This document shows positions 47,044-59,639 of a stretch of 64,000 nucleotides of DNA, in pieces; position 1 is the first letter of the stretch; each line of letters starts with the position of its first letter. The DNA comes from Sambucus nigra (lineage: Eukaryota > Streptophyta > Magnoliopsida > Dipsacales > Adoxaceae). Where the stretch lies: positions 44,648,651 to 44,712,650 of the forward strand of contig OX422218.1 of assembly GCA_949130495.1 (NCBI GenBank). The letters are read 5' to 3'. The notes below the pieces were generated by a model. The model made no database searches. It was not told the DNA's origin and worked only from the letters and a program-made list of their open reading frames with translations. Made by a program: the position numbers and the translations under genes.

Positions 47044-50009
47044 TTGTCTTATTGCTAGTAGTGTGGGATAGATAATAGAAGAAGATAGAGAGAGAAAGAG
47101 AAGAGAAGAAAGAGAGACTTAGGGTTAGAAAATAGGTGATTAAGTGAGTATGATATGTTGGGTATTATGTTGAGTGGATTTAGTGTGTGGGTGCAGACTT
47201 ATTTAATTGGGCTAATAAATGAGTTTCTAGTCTCTTTTTTTTTTTTTTGGGGGGGGGATTTTATTTAGTAAATTATTTCAAATGGAACAAGTTTTATTTT
47301 TTTGGCACCCTTTTTAAGAGGTAATTCTATTTTTTTTTCGCAACTAATTTTTTTCCCTAACTAGTTTTTTTTTTCAATAACTAATTTTGTTTATACCTAT
47401 TTTTTTATACTTATATTTTTTATAACTAAATTTTTTCTACCTATTTTTTTTTCCGAAGGGACCCTGATTAATCAGGAGTCCTAGGCGACCACCTGCTTTG
47501 CCTATAGGTAAAACCGACCCTGTCCATGGGTTTTACTTAAAATATTGATCGACATTATATATTGGCGGATGCTGCACCAAAATTTATATCTGACACCACT
47601 GCACAACATTTTTAAACATAATGTGTTGGAAAAATATAAAATTGAAGTGATGAAAATTCGAAAGACTTTAGGATTTGAGGCGTAATGAATTACTGCCCTT
47701 AAGATGTTATTTTCCCCCACTCAAATTGAGATTGCAATTGAGTGTATAGGAAAATTACATCCAAGATACAACAAATCCACGGGTTCTTTAAGTAGAAAAC
47801 TTGAAGAATTCTCATAGAACACTCAACAAAATTGATAAGATAATAATATAGAGAAAGAAAGAGAATTTTCGAAAGTAAAGATAATAGGATTTGGTTGTTT
47901 TTTTTATAGGCAGAATGGTGTCTCTTCACTAACAAACACCATTTCGAAATGTCATTTAATTGCGACCTTTGGATTTAAACTATTGTAATTTAACGCTCCA
48001 GATTTGCCCAAAAAAGCATGTGACCGTACAACTGTCACTTACTAAAGTGCCCAAATGCACTTTCACACACACGCACATACAGATGGTGCTAGGGTGCCCA
48101 CTAGGAGCATACTCCTTAATATACACAAGTAAACTCTTATGACACACATGCCTTTATTAACCCACTTAACTTTTCATCATTTTTCAATGTGGGACATTGA
48201 CTTTTTAACTTCCTTTTGGCTTTACACATTCTGCACCAAATGCCTTTTAACATTCCAATTTCTCTTGTAATTCTAACCCATTAATATTACAATCTCCCAA
48301 TAATCCCTCATTAGATTGTAATACTTGATGATACGATAAATCGCCCATAAGTCGTTCTCATATCAGCAAGTCAAGTAAAGAATAGAAAGAAAACAAGTAA
48401 AGAGACATGAACACAAAATATAGAGTGGATCGGCTATAAAAGAGCCTACATCCACTTTGGTGCCTCCCTCTCATTATATTCATATCGTTGCTGTACAAGT
48501 TTACAATGCCTCAATGGTCATACAAGATAGATGAGAGAGAAGAATACATGACTGTAGCTATTCCGGGAGTGTCGAAGATATAACTACGATATATGTGAGT
48601 AGCTCCCAAGTTGTATGTTGAGGTTGTGTAGAGAGAATTTGGCAAGGCTTCGCCAGGTATTATAGAATCTGAACCTGGATCTCTATCTCGAGGCGTGGAC
48701 CTCTGTTTATAGGAGGATTATGTACTGTTGTTACTTTGGGGCTACGACCTGTTAGTGAATAGAATAGGTCCGCACCCTGTAATATGTAAAGGGAGGCCGA
48801 GTCCCGTAATGTATACTGTGGGTGCCGCACCCTGTGATGAGTAGGACCGCGGCCTATAATCTTCTGCACTTACCATTGTATACATTCCGCGGCAAGGTAA
48901 TATATTTTTCATATCAATATGCCACCAACTCGTAGTGCCAAGAGATTGCGATTGGGGCTGCGGCTGAGTAGTCAAGTACTCTCCAGGTGCCGCGGTACTT
49001 TCAAAGCCACGCTTCGTCTTCCCGCGCCCTCTTATATAAATTGTTTCGGCCATGGACTTCATTACGCTTTTCAAATCTTTGAGAGCATGTCGAAAGCAAA
49101 ACTCTGTTCATACTTCATCTTGAGTTTTTCGATGACCTCTAGCAGTTGCGAGCGGTGGTTCTGAAGCGGCTGAAGGTGTTTTGAGGCTGAGCTCCGTTGG
49201 TTTCTCTATTCCCAAGTAATTTTTTCAATTACCAACCTCTTTAATAGCTTTTTCAGTTCGTAATTTCTAGTTCATGTTTGTTGAACATCTGAATTTCTGC
49301 ATTTCCAAATCTTAAATTGAACTTGCTTTCTGTACTTGCATTTTGTAACTGAATGATTTTCCTGGATTATATCTGCTATATCCGTTTCCGACAAGTTTGG
49401 ATTTATCTGAATTAATTTTCAATGAATTTTGTTGTGAAGTTTGTCGGTTTAGGTTAAGCTTTAGGGTTTCTGAATTTCCCACTATGTTCTTGACGTTCTT
49501 GAGAGGGACTCTTCGTATTCTAGGGTTTTTGATCTTTGAATTTACCCAGACTAAATACTAACTTATTTGAATGAGTGGTCGCGGAGTGACAAAATCCCTT
49601 TAGTAAACTAGGGCTGTTCTGAGTGAATATAACCTTCCAATAGTTTAAGAAACATCTGCGGCATATAGTTAATAAGGGTTGCTGCCAGTATTAAATTAAG
49701 GTTGCGTCCTGTAGCAATTCTTTTCTTGGGTTCTCAGATTAGAGCCACGGCATTTTAGCCCATAGTTTAGTGACTACGGTATGAAAGAAAATAACACCTT
49801 CACCCAAAACAATATACCGCGGCGACAATTAACTTCTAAGGTTTTTAGAACACAACTCTTGTACATATAGCCAATTTTGCTAATCATTTCTATTCACTTT
49901 AATCTTCATATCATTATTCCTGTCGCGACTTCTTAGAGGCTTTTTAGAACCATATTGGCTGCGGCACCTAACTGCGGACTCTCTGCTTTTTAGGTACTGC
50001 TGCAGCCAT
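47044..50009. other. Intergenic region; no gene identified
   Basis: AT-rich and T-homopolymer-rich to about 47460, then mixed sequence. From about 48760 GC words such as CCGCGG, GCGGCAC and GTCGCGAC are scattered through AT-rich DNA and continue into the next gene, so this may be its 5' flank or part of the same repeat. No convincing reading frame. Confidence 0.5.
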
Positions 50010-51966
50010 ATGAACTATGACCCAAACAAATTTTTGAGAGGCTTTTGGAAAAAACATTTTGGAGTCTCTCCTCCTGAGCTTCCCTCAGTGCCTCCTTTGA
50101 AGTCAGTAGGGACTTGCCAACTGAAGGATTACCCCAGCTGTGTGGTACTAACTTCAGATTCAGATTCTGCGGCCATGGAGGAAGAGGCCAATTCTAGCAA
50201 TCAGCCAACAGACGTAGATGCTAATGTCGCGACAGAGGGTACATCTAATGTTAGGGATGAACCTGCCAGCATATCTAGGAGTCTGAGAGACCTTTTGATG
50301 CACTTAGCATCCGCAGCACTATAACCCAAGGATGGGTTGAACAGATAGCTGAGGCCTTTGAATTTCCAGAGAACTTGATGTGCTCAGCACTTGTTGCGGA
50401 GCAAAGGCCATGCAAGACACTTGCTGACAATGGGGTCTGCTTCCCCCTACACACTTTCATTTATGGGTTGCGACTTCCAGTCCCTATTTCCATAAGAAGA
50501 ATTTTCCAAACAATGATGTTGCCCCCCACCCAATTAGATCCCAATGGTTGGAGGGCCATTCTTGCAGCTGTTGTTTTATGGGAGAATAAATTCAAGAGGG
50601 ACATTACTCCCGCGGAGTTTTTCCACTTCTACCGCCCAAGGGAAAACTCCATAAAGTTTGTGGGGTACTACTACTTCTCAGTCCGCGGTAGGGATGAGAC
50701 TCTTTACTCTGGGAGGCCTACTAGTGTAAAGAATTGGAAGGGGAAATACTTCTACATATCTGGAGATGGGTGGGAGATTCACCCCGAAGAGAGTGAGAGG
50801 GAGAGATCGTTTAGGATGCCGCGACAATGGGGATGTCCTTCCAAAATAGGTACTTTTTCAATTATAGTTGAGTCCCCTCTTTATAATTGCATATTATTCT
50901 CCACTTTGCACTGAAGGTACTAACCTTTGTATTTTTTTGCAGTTCTTGATAATTTGCAATTGAGCAAGCGACAAGAGAAAAGAATTGCCAAGGCCGTGAC
51001 AATTCCCGCTGAGGAGAATAGGTTCAACATACTTGTAATTTCTGCCTCCATTTTTGAAGCAGGCTACTTCCCCAACAAGTCTATTCCCAGGGAGATGGGT
51101 GCTGAAGGTAAATCTTTTATTTGATTTTCTTAATTTCCGTGACAATTATCTTCAACTTTGGGTATTGACTTTGCTTTATTTTCTTTCAGGTGAGGAAGTT
51201 GATAGGGAGCTCTTGGCTGCCCAATTGGCATAAATAGATGAGGACGCAACTGTCCTCAACAACACTGCTAGACAAAGGAAGAGGAAGAGGTCTAGGACCA
51301 AGGCTCCTGCCGCGGTCTCTTCAAATAACCAAAATCAGGCTGCGGAACGAACTACACCTTTCGCGCCCCAACTCCAAGTTGAGGGTCATCATGAGAGGCT
51401 TGAGGGTACTTTTGATGATGACATTGGGGCCAATCTAGCTGCGAAAGGGTTGATGTCAGCGTCTGATGCCCCTCTCCATTCAAATTCTCCCACACTACCA
51501 CCAATTGTCGTCATAAATGCCAACCTGGCACCTCTTCAGTGCTGCACCAGTGTCAGTCTTGATGGCCGTTCGCGACCCCAACTTAGGCAGCCCAACCTTG
51601 AATCCTCTTGGGACACAACTGCAAGGGCCGTGCGCAGGATAAAGAGGGTCCCGGACGCCGCTGATATGGATAGACTCGTGGAAGAAGACCATGATGACTT
51701 GAAGGATTATGGTCTCCACAGTATTTTGAGGGTAAGTGCAATTACCATTTCAACTTTATTTTTACGTTCCCTATCTCGCACCTAACTTTAAAACTCTTTT
51801 CAGGTCGCGAGCGTCATGATTTCCCAGAAAAGGAAGTATGAGTCCTTGTACAAGCTGAAAGAGGATGCGAAGAGGGTACATGCCGCTGACCTGGAGAGTG
51901 CAAGTAATTCTTCATTTGAAGCTGGCAAAAAGTCTACTTCCGCGGCACTTACTATCATAATTAAAT
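50010..51966 (+). pseudogene. Intron-containing gene of the plant 'putative gypsy-type transposon' (Transposase_28-like) family, broken
   Basis: Reading from ATG 50010, an acidic, Ser-rich N-terminus leads, after a one-base shift between about 50276 and 50324, into the family-like core: VCFPLHTFIYGL, PTQLDPNGWRAILAA, FFHFYRPRE and YYFSVRGRDE (to about 50850). Three further exons follow with clean GT-AG introns: 50852-50941, 51110-51189 and 51733-51804. They keep one frame, with a single TAA inside exon three (about 51231-51233). The tail is charged and coiled-coil-like. The gene then runs into LTR-derived sequence at about 51950 and stops at TAA 51964-51966. The biochemical role of this family is not known; it is often found in repeat-rich DNA. 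Frameshift, stop and truncation make it a pseudogene. Confidence 0.6.
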
Positions 51967-54900
51967 AATTACTAACCACCTATTATTAAATTACGCCGAG
52001 TGTCGATTTTAATCTTTATCAACAACAACGTACTTAACCCACAATTTAGTTAAACAATGAAAGTAAATCCACAGTAATAATATAAATCTAAAACATAAGT
52101 GTAATACCAAACAACAGTGCACCTGGAGACAACTTCACTACGTCCCACTCCACACCGATACACAACCTCAATATCCCACGTCACATGGTATCTCTTACTC
52201 TCTTTCAAGGGATACTTCAAAAATCATGACCTATGAGTTTGTTCCAAACTGCACACTTTCTTGGTCTTCCTCGCCTAGTACAATCAATGTCTTACTATGT
52301 GAAAGCCACCCTCAACATTCAATTGAATAAGGCTTCTCTCGATTCTCTTAAACTTATTAGGTCTTCCCTTGGCTAAAGAGATTCCTTGCTTGTATCCTAG
52401 TCCTCTAACCCATCTTGAGTGGGATATCTTTCCTTACTGTATATATTTATATATATATAGACTATCTCCTTTCTCAACAGCAGTTTTGTCCATCTTACTT
52501 TTTCAATTCCTCCTATATTTCCCCACAGGAATAGGATTCCACACATTTATTACCACATCCCTCTTATCCTAGTTGACTATGAAAATCAAACTAACTAGGG
52601 CGTTCATACTCCCTTTATCCTGTGAACATCTACACAAACATCATATACATGACATTTTTATTTCAAACTCAGCCCCGCATTCTCAGCGTGAATATATAGT
52701 AAGGAGATTCTTGATCACCCCATTACTCATGACTTAAATATCTTGAAGACTGCCCACCTATCCACTAGTGGTGTTAACATTCCTAGTGATTTCTACACCG
52801 TTCTACCTGGATCCACTGGCCTTATATCATATAATATTTCTTAGCTCAAAGTGTTTTGTCCACACGTGTTACGATTAACATTTAAAATCGATTCCCTAGC
52901 ATCAATAACGTCTCCCAGCTCTCGACATTTATTAAGGGTCAGACATGAAACATCACGTAATTGAAATCAAATCAGGGAATTTCCCTAGTGCCCTATCACT
53001 CGGTATTATCGGTTATCGATATCCTTTGCCCCCGAACACATTAACGGGACACCCAAAATCCTATTCCTACATATTTAAATTTAATCCTTAACTCCCACAT
53101 CTTTAAAGGAGTCATAAAATACTACACTCGTACTATCACTAAGTCTCCTGTGCTAAATCAATAATGAGCTAAATATCTCTGCTCGATAGAAAATACGATA
53201 TACCCTAAATAACATTAATATAGTCCCTACAAGTCTCCATTTTAATATAATATATACGCGACTCGGCCTTCTTTTAGGTGAAACAATGCAAAAATAACAC
53301 ATCCTACCCTCGAACAATAAACACGATAGTCTCACTATAACAGTCCACTATCACTCAACCCATCGCTAAACATTTTTTACCCAGGATAACATCATACTCT
53401 TATAACATCTCTTTAAAATGAGCAAATCTATAAAAACATATTTTCTCACTATCCACACCCACTCCCCTGTAGATGGAACTAAAGAGAGTTCTGCTGCTCG
53501 ACGGTAAATATATATACAGTGACACTAAAAATACATCTACTAAGATCGACTCACGTGCACATCTGTTGCCAACCGAAATATTGTGATGCACTCGTATCAC
53601 ATCGAACTTATCCTATCTGCTCGTGGATAAAATTTATACTTTTAATTACCAATGTTTCTAGTTGTATAAATGGTTCTTATACATAGTACTCACGTTTAAA
53701 TTAAACAAAAACTACCGTGATAGTTTCCCCTTCTAGGAGCCATGCTACTATCCCCTATCTCTTTTCGAACACAATCGATGTATGTGATACTGGTTTCCAC
53801 ATATAAAGCATCCCTATGTGTAATAACCTTGTCTCAAGCCCCACTGGTCATGTCAGGGCTTTCCTAGTCGCTGTCCTAATGGCCTTGGCCCTGTTAGCCA
53901 CCTCTATTATTCCTTTTTCCCCTCTTGCCCTATGGAAGGCATTACTGGACTTGATGGACTTGTCTAAATTCACTGTCACTCGCTCTAAATTTCCATTGGT
54001 TTAAATCTTTTAAATAGGTATACCTATTAAAAAATTTCCCTAGTGCTTCCCTATAACACCGATACACCTATTCTTACTCTATTGGCTAGACTTTCCCACA
54101 CTCATGGCTCCATTCACATGGAAGCATTTATATGGATATAGTAACAGTACGACATTAACGATAGTGGCATAAGCCGTCCAAGCTGGATTTGCCATAAGTC
54201 CTAGAAAATTATACTCGTAAGTCTAGCATCAAACTTAAGGACCTAATTCTCCTTCGTATCCACCTCATTGGGTACAAAGTTTGCTAACCAAGAAAATTCT
54301 TCCTCATACTCGACTCCCATACGATCCTCATATGACAAGTACCGAAACTCTATTTTCATCTTTATTTGAACATCAAATAAAGGACTTATAGTGAAACTGC
54401 ATCCCATATTTCTCTATATATTTTAGTATATCTTTTCTCCGATGTGGTGACTACATCCTGTCTCTATAACACTGCTCCCACGAGCTTAAAAATTGCTCAA
54501 AATTTAATCCTGAGGTTACTACACTCCACCATACACAAATGACTTTGGATATTCTCCTTCCATTGGTTAGCTAATACACGTCTGCACGTTCCTCAAACCC
54601 TTGTTAATGGTTCTTCACAAAAGCTCTTTGACTCTCTTTCATACTAACTACACTGGGTGAGTCTGAATTGGCATCACCATCTGCTATGGTAGTACTTAGG
54701 GAAAATGTTATGCTCTAGCAGTCATCACAACATTTTATGTCCGAGTAATAATAGTGGTGACTTCTACTATGACCACTATTTCGAGAATAGTCTGTGGCTC
54801 TAGCTGAGCCGCTCCTCGGGTAGTCTTCCTAACATCCTACGCTTGTCATCCTCCGTTGTTCGGCATATGCAACCCAACCAAACTCGTGTAAGATTCATTT

Positions 54901-55320
54901 CAATTATACGCAATAACAGGAAAATGTAAATATTAATAGGAATTGATAGTCCTAAGCATAGGACTCTATATCAAAGAAAATCAACACTGCCAATGCAGTA
55001 AGTCCGCACAGATCGTAAGGACATTAGAACCTGATGCTCTGATACCATATGTGACACCTCGATTATTAAAATAATGGGTGGCCAGTACTTATTAAAATAA
55101 AATAGGATTCTCATTTGGCTCATTATTAGCATCACTGTCAAAATCAATTAATTATTAACAACTTATTATTAAATTAAGTCGAGTGTCAATTTTAATCTTT
55201 ATTAGCAATAGCATACTTAACCCATAATTTAGTTAAACAACTAAAGTAAATCCACATTAACAATATAAATCTGATAAATAAGTCTATTACATGCCAAATC
55301 CTTAACCGAATCATACTAAT
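51955..55320 (-). mobile_element. Decayed chromovirus remnant
   Basis: Right side: TGTGACACCTCGATTATT at 55050 with primer site TGGTATCAGAGC on the minus strand (55035-55046), preceded by the same GAACCTGAT bases as the intact element. Segments at about 51955-52090 and 55136-55290 match each other and the chromovirus LTR near 7560-7690. Gag-start-like sequence (about 54680-54870) and protease-region-like sequence (about 53340-53640) can be recognised by comparison with 20200-21760. It has many indels and stops and no open frame. The left LTR abuts the broken gene at 51950. Confidence 0.75.
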
Positions 55321-55329
55321 TTGTATTTT

Positions 55330-55945
55330 CTATACAATTGCACCAAGATCATTGATTTTATTTTCCACCATATTTGCATTGTTGGATACAATGACATTTA
55401 TCTTTCATTTCTTAATTTTTCAATCACAAGAATAGTGCTAACTTTTGCCAACATTGAAATAACCTCCATTGGCTCGTTTCTTGCTAGACTGAAATATCCA
55501 GAACTTGTTTCCATTATTGGTCTTAGATTTTTTTTGAAATTTACTTCCTTCAATAAAGTTAACTTTAAAGGAATTTTGAGGATTATTTTTATAATCCTAG
55601 GATCTAGTTTCCTCCTTAATTTTGAAATATTTCTCTAATTCATCTAAAGTTATATCATCTCACCTTTGTAGAAATCTCTTTCTATAATTGTTCTAACTAA
55701 GAGATAATTTAGCAATAGTTGTCCTCATTTCAAATGATTCTGAAATTTGAATCTTTAATCATGAAGCTTTGTGATAAGAATTTATAATTCATGTATATGG
55801 TCTAAAATGGATTAATTATCACCCATATCACATTCAAAAAATTTTAAAATTGAGAATTTATACCTACCTTCCTTATTTGTTTTATACTTGTATTCTAGAG
55901 CGTTCCAGATTTCACATAAAGAATTTATAGAGTTGTAACGATCAT
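55330..55945 (-). pseudogene. Ty1/copia gag remnant (UBN2-type)
   Basis: Minus strand contains EIWNALEYKYKTNKEG, then ILDHIHEL and, in another frame, a zinc-knuckle relic whose first two Cys are replaced (YFNVGKS, HYSCD). This is the order of the copia gag domain (UBN2) and its zinc knuckle. Several stops and frame changes. No copia pol is seen nearby, so it is an isolated relic, probably cut by the Tat element to its right. Confidence 0.75.
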
Positions 55946-55959
55946 TGATATACCCAAAG

Positions 55960-56786
55960 TGCACTCTCGTACTAAGGGTCACTAACCTCAACCTGCCTCA
56001 CAGCCGAGTGGACTGCGGGCCTACAACAACCATCGAGAAGATTGTCTTCTGCAAGGTGGGCTCTCTAATAACCAACCTTGGCTGGGCAGCAGCACCTTGT
56101 GGGTTCAGGTTATTGCCAACATCATACTCTGCTTGAGCCGACAATACACCTTGCCTCATGCCTAACATTGGCTAGTCTTCCTGGCTGAGGTCATCGTGGT
56201 TATTGACAATACAAAGAAACACTATCAGACTTCACCAACCTTGTACTCGGTCAGGCCGAGGTTATAGAAGTTAAATGCACAAGTCCGAGGGCATGCAAGC
56301 ACATGGAAGGTTTGGAACACGTGAGAAAATCAATTATAACCAAATCATTCCCCTCACGTGAGGGAATATTTCGGTCATCATTATCTACATGAGATCAGCC
56401 AGGTGTCAATAGGACACTGGTTCGATTCTCGTATACATGCTCATTACATGCTTAGGGAGTACACTGCACCCCTCAAGCACTATATATACTTGTCTTCTCC
56501 TATATTGTAAGGAATATAAAAAGACAACCCTAGCGAAAGCTCTAGTAAAATACTCAGTAGAGAGAGAAAGTGAGAGATTGTATCATAGGCCATTAGATCC
56601 CTCATTATAGTAAAATTACTCACACACTCATAGTGGACGCAGGCCAGATTGGCTGAACCACTTATGTACTAGTGTCTCTCCTCTTCTCCACATCTCCCTC
56701 TATCATATATTTACTCTTATGCTGCCATTGTTATTCCTAGTTTGAGATTAATGACACCTCACCTGGTGGTGATATTTATAGCATCA
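55960..56786 (+). mobile_element. 5' LTR of the Tat-lineage element (left boundary approximate)
   Basis: Inferred from the primer binding site just after it. The right end is near TATAGCATCA (56777-56786). A TATA box (CTATATATAC, about 56479) lies upstream of the gag leader. The exact left end could not be fixed; no second LTR is visible for comparison. Confidence 0.5.
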
Positions 56787-56792
56787 TTATTT

Positions 56793-56809
56793 TGGCATCG
56801 TCTGTGGGA
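56793..56809 (+). other. Primer binding site of the Tat-lineage element (tRNA-Arg type)
   Basis: TGGCATCGTCTGTGGGA matches the plant Tat-type site TGGCGCCGTCTGTGGGA except for G-to-A and C-to-T changes in the CG-rich part, which fits decay of methylated CG. Confidence 0.75.
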
Positions 56810-56972
56810 ACGAGAGGATTCATCTTTTCCTCCTTTATTGCTTGACCTCACCGGAGACTCTGGTGGTGAACCAGGCTTCACCCTGTGCGTGGAGCTGTTT
56901 CACAATTGAAAGAGGTCTTTAAGGTATAAAGCTCTCTAATATTTTCATTTACAAGATCTCTAGTCCTTTTCC

Positions 56973-58806
56973 ATGGAACTAGAGTTACCACCTACACCTT
57001 CTGGTCTTGGAGGACCCAGTTCCATCCAGGCACCGCCCTAGTTCGAAATGGTTGAGGTGGCAGCAGCCTTGAAGTCCTTAGCTGCAACTCAGTAAGCATT
57101 GTAGGAGCAATTTGCCCTGCTAAACCAGAACATAATAATGAGACCACTTGGGGTCTCACCGGAGATGATTACTCCGGCAGCTGCTCAGCAACAACATGAG
57201 GCCAGGGGACCACCCCAAGCTCCGTGAAAGGACCAACCTACTCCTCAACGAAGGAGTGATGTTATTGACTCTAGGAGTTTACGCTTGGGGAGGTAAGGAA
57301 ACCCTTGCCCTGAGGTTATGTACGATGATATTGAGGCAGAGGATGCTCCAACAGACTATTGGGAGCCGTATGAGGTCTCAAATAACACTGTATGTCCTAT
57401 CCAGCAGAGCCGAGGTCAGTGTGAAGGACGAGATTGTGATGCGTGCCAAAGTGGATCGGCTTTTTATCGCTTAGGTAGAGGGTCGGCCTCTGAAAGGCTC
57501 GACCCTGTTAATGATCTGAGGGAGAGGCTGTCTAGTTCAAGAAGCATAACTAGCTCACAAAGAGAAGGTGGAGATCATTGACCTTATGGATGACCTCCAC
57601 ACGGCTGAGACTATGGTCAGGGGGAGGTCAACAGCCAACATTGTACAGCAGATGCGAAACCCTCAGTCCACCCTTTGGAGGTGACTGGGGACAACCTCGG
57701 CCAAGCCGATGTTGTTAAGCCTTGGAATAACTCTATTCAAAGGCTGGAAAAGAAGATAGGGGATCTCATAAAAAGCCGAGATGTATTACAAAGGGGGTAC
57801 TCAGAGGGTTCACCATTTATGGCAAGGATTGTTAATTTATCAACCCCTACCAAATTTAAACCTCTAGTGGTGTCTACCAAGTACGACGGAAGTACCAACA
57901 CCATCCATCATATTGAAATGTATCAATCTACATCAGACATTTATTCAATCTCTGATGAGATGAGGTGCCGAGCTTTCTCAAGTCCTCTAACTGGGGCTGC
58001 ACATATCTGGTTCACTTCTCTTCTTAAAATTTCAGTTGAGAGTTTTAAAGGTCTGGCCGAGAGGTTTATTTATAACTTATGTTTTGGGGTAAGACCTAAG
58101 AAGAAGACAACTCACTTGCTTTATGTAAAGCAAGGGAATAATGAAAGCCTCAGAGACTACATCTCGAGGTTCAACAAGGAAAAGCTGGAAGTAGAAGATT
58201 ATGAAGAGAGTATAGCCATGATAGCCCTTATTGGAGGACTTCAGAAGGGAATGCTACTCTGAAAGCTTGTTGAAGACCCTCCTAAGTTAATGGACGAGCT
58301 ATTAGCAACAGCTGGAAAGGTCATGAAAGTAGGAAAAGAAATGGCTGCGAAGATGAGAATGGAAGTAGTAGTGGGAAATTTCAGAAGAAAAAGGATGGAA
58401 AGAAGAGGTTTGTAGACGACAAGTTTGCAAATTATACTCCTTTAACTGTGAGCTGCGAACACATCCTAATGAGATAAAGAATGATAGGTCCCTGAGATAG
58501 ACGGAGAAGTTGAAGGCTCCTCCACATAAGAGAAACAAGAATTTATGGTGCGAGTTCCATAAGGATCACGACCATCTAACTGACAAGTGTTTCGCTCTGA
58601 AGGACGAGATTGAAAAAATGTTGAAGTCTGGAAAGCTTAGAAAGTATGTGGATAGTAGAGCTTCTAAGGGGGGAAGGGACGACCCTAAAAAGAAAAGAAA
58701 AGAAACGATAAATGCCAGGAAGATACCCCTGCCAGAAGAGCTGATGACTCAGATTATGATGACGATGACCCTGACCTCCCACCAAAGGACGACAATATCA
58801 CAGTAA
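56973..58806 (+). pseudogene. Gag of the Tat-lineage gypsy element, broken
   Basis: Starts ATG 56973 (MELELPPTPSGLGGP). The N-terminal part has several stops, including a TAG at 57039-57041. The capsid domain at 57675-58262 is open and shows CRAFSSPLTGAAHIWF and ESLRDYISRFN, typical of Retrotrans_gag in Tat elements. Downstream, CEFHKDHDHLTDKCFALK (about 58550) is the usual histidine/cysteine motif near the Gag end. Frame changes separate the blocks. Confidence 0.88.
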
Positions 58807-58913
58807 AGAGGGTCGGTATGATATATTTTGGTGTAAGCACTATATATGGAGGGCTTGCAGGGGGTGGCTCAGAGGTAGCTGATCGTAAGGCTCATGTGGC
58901 ATAGGTCAAAGCT

Positions 58914-59462
58914 GTGACTAAGCCCGAGGTTGTGAACTTGGCTTCTACAGAGGTTAAACATGAAAAGAGAAAGAAGGTAGATATGGACACCCTCGTAATT
59001 GGCTTCTCACGAATTGATTTCAAGGATTTCTTAGCACCCCACGATGACCCTTTAGTCATCACCACAAGGGTGAATGGGTGTGAGGTTCAGAGGATCCATG
59101 TTGATGGGGGAAGTTCTGCAAATGTTATGTTTTGACCATGTTTTAAGAGGTTGGGCCTCAGTAGAGCTGAGCTTATACCTTATCACCATCCCTTGATTGG
59201 CTTCAGCGATGAAAAGGTTCATCCATTGGGTATGTATGAAATAGATGTGAGAATAGGAGATGAATAGTCTAAGAGGTTGATCAGAAAAGTCAATTTCTTT
59301 GTGATGGATGAAAATGTCTTTTCATCCTACAACCTCATCCTGGGACGAGTAGCCCTCAAAGAATTTGAGTCTGTGCCTTCAAAGATCCACCAGATGCTAA
59401 AATTCATGACTTCCTATGGAGTAGGGGAAGTGCAAGGTGACCAAATATCGGCACGTGAATGA
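58914..59462 (+). pseudogene. Protease region of the Tat-lineage element
   Basis: Contains IHVDGGSSANVMF (about 59090-59135), the D-x-G-S-S active-site motif form common in plant Tat gypsy elements, followed by a stop, then LIGFSDEKVHPLGMYEID and YNLILGRVALKEF, the C-terminal half of the fold. Stops at about 59133 and 59264 break it. Confidence 0.82.
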
Positions 59463-59639
59463 TACTTCAACTCTGTAGAAGAGAGAGAGGCTCATAAGAG
59501 GGCAACAACCACTTACAACATTGACACCCTTGATCCCAGAGACAAAACAAAGCTTAAAAAGGGAGAGGCCACTGAGGAGGTAGAATCCATCGTACTCAAT
59601 AAGGACGAACTTAAAAAAACTATCCAAATTGGCAAAGCA

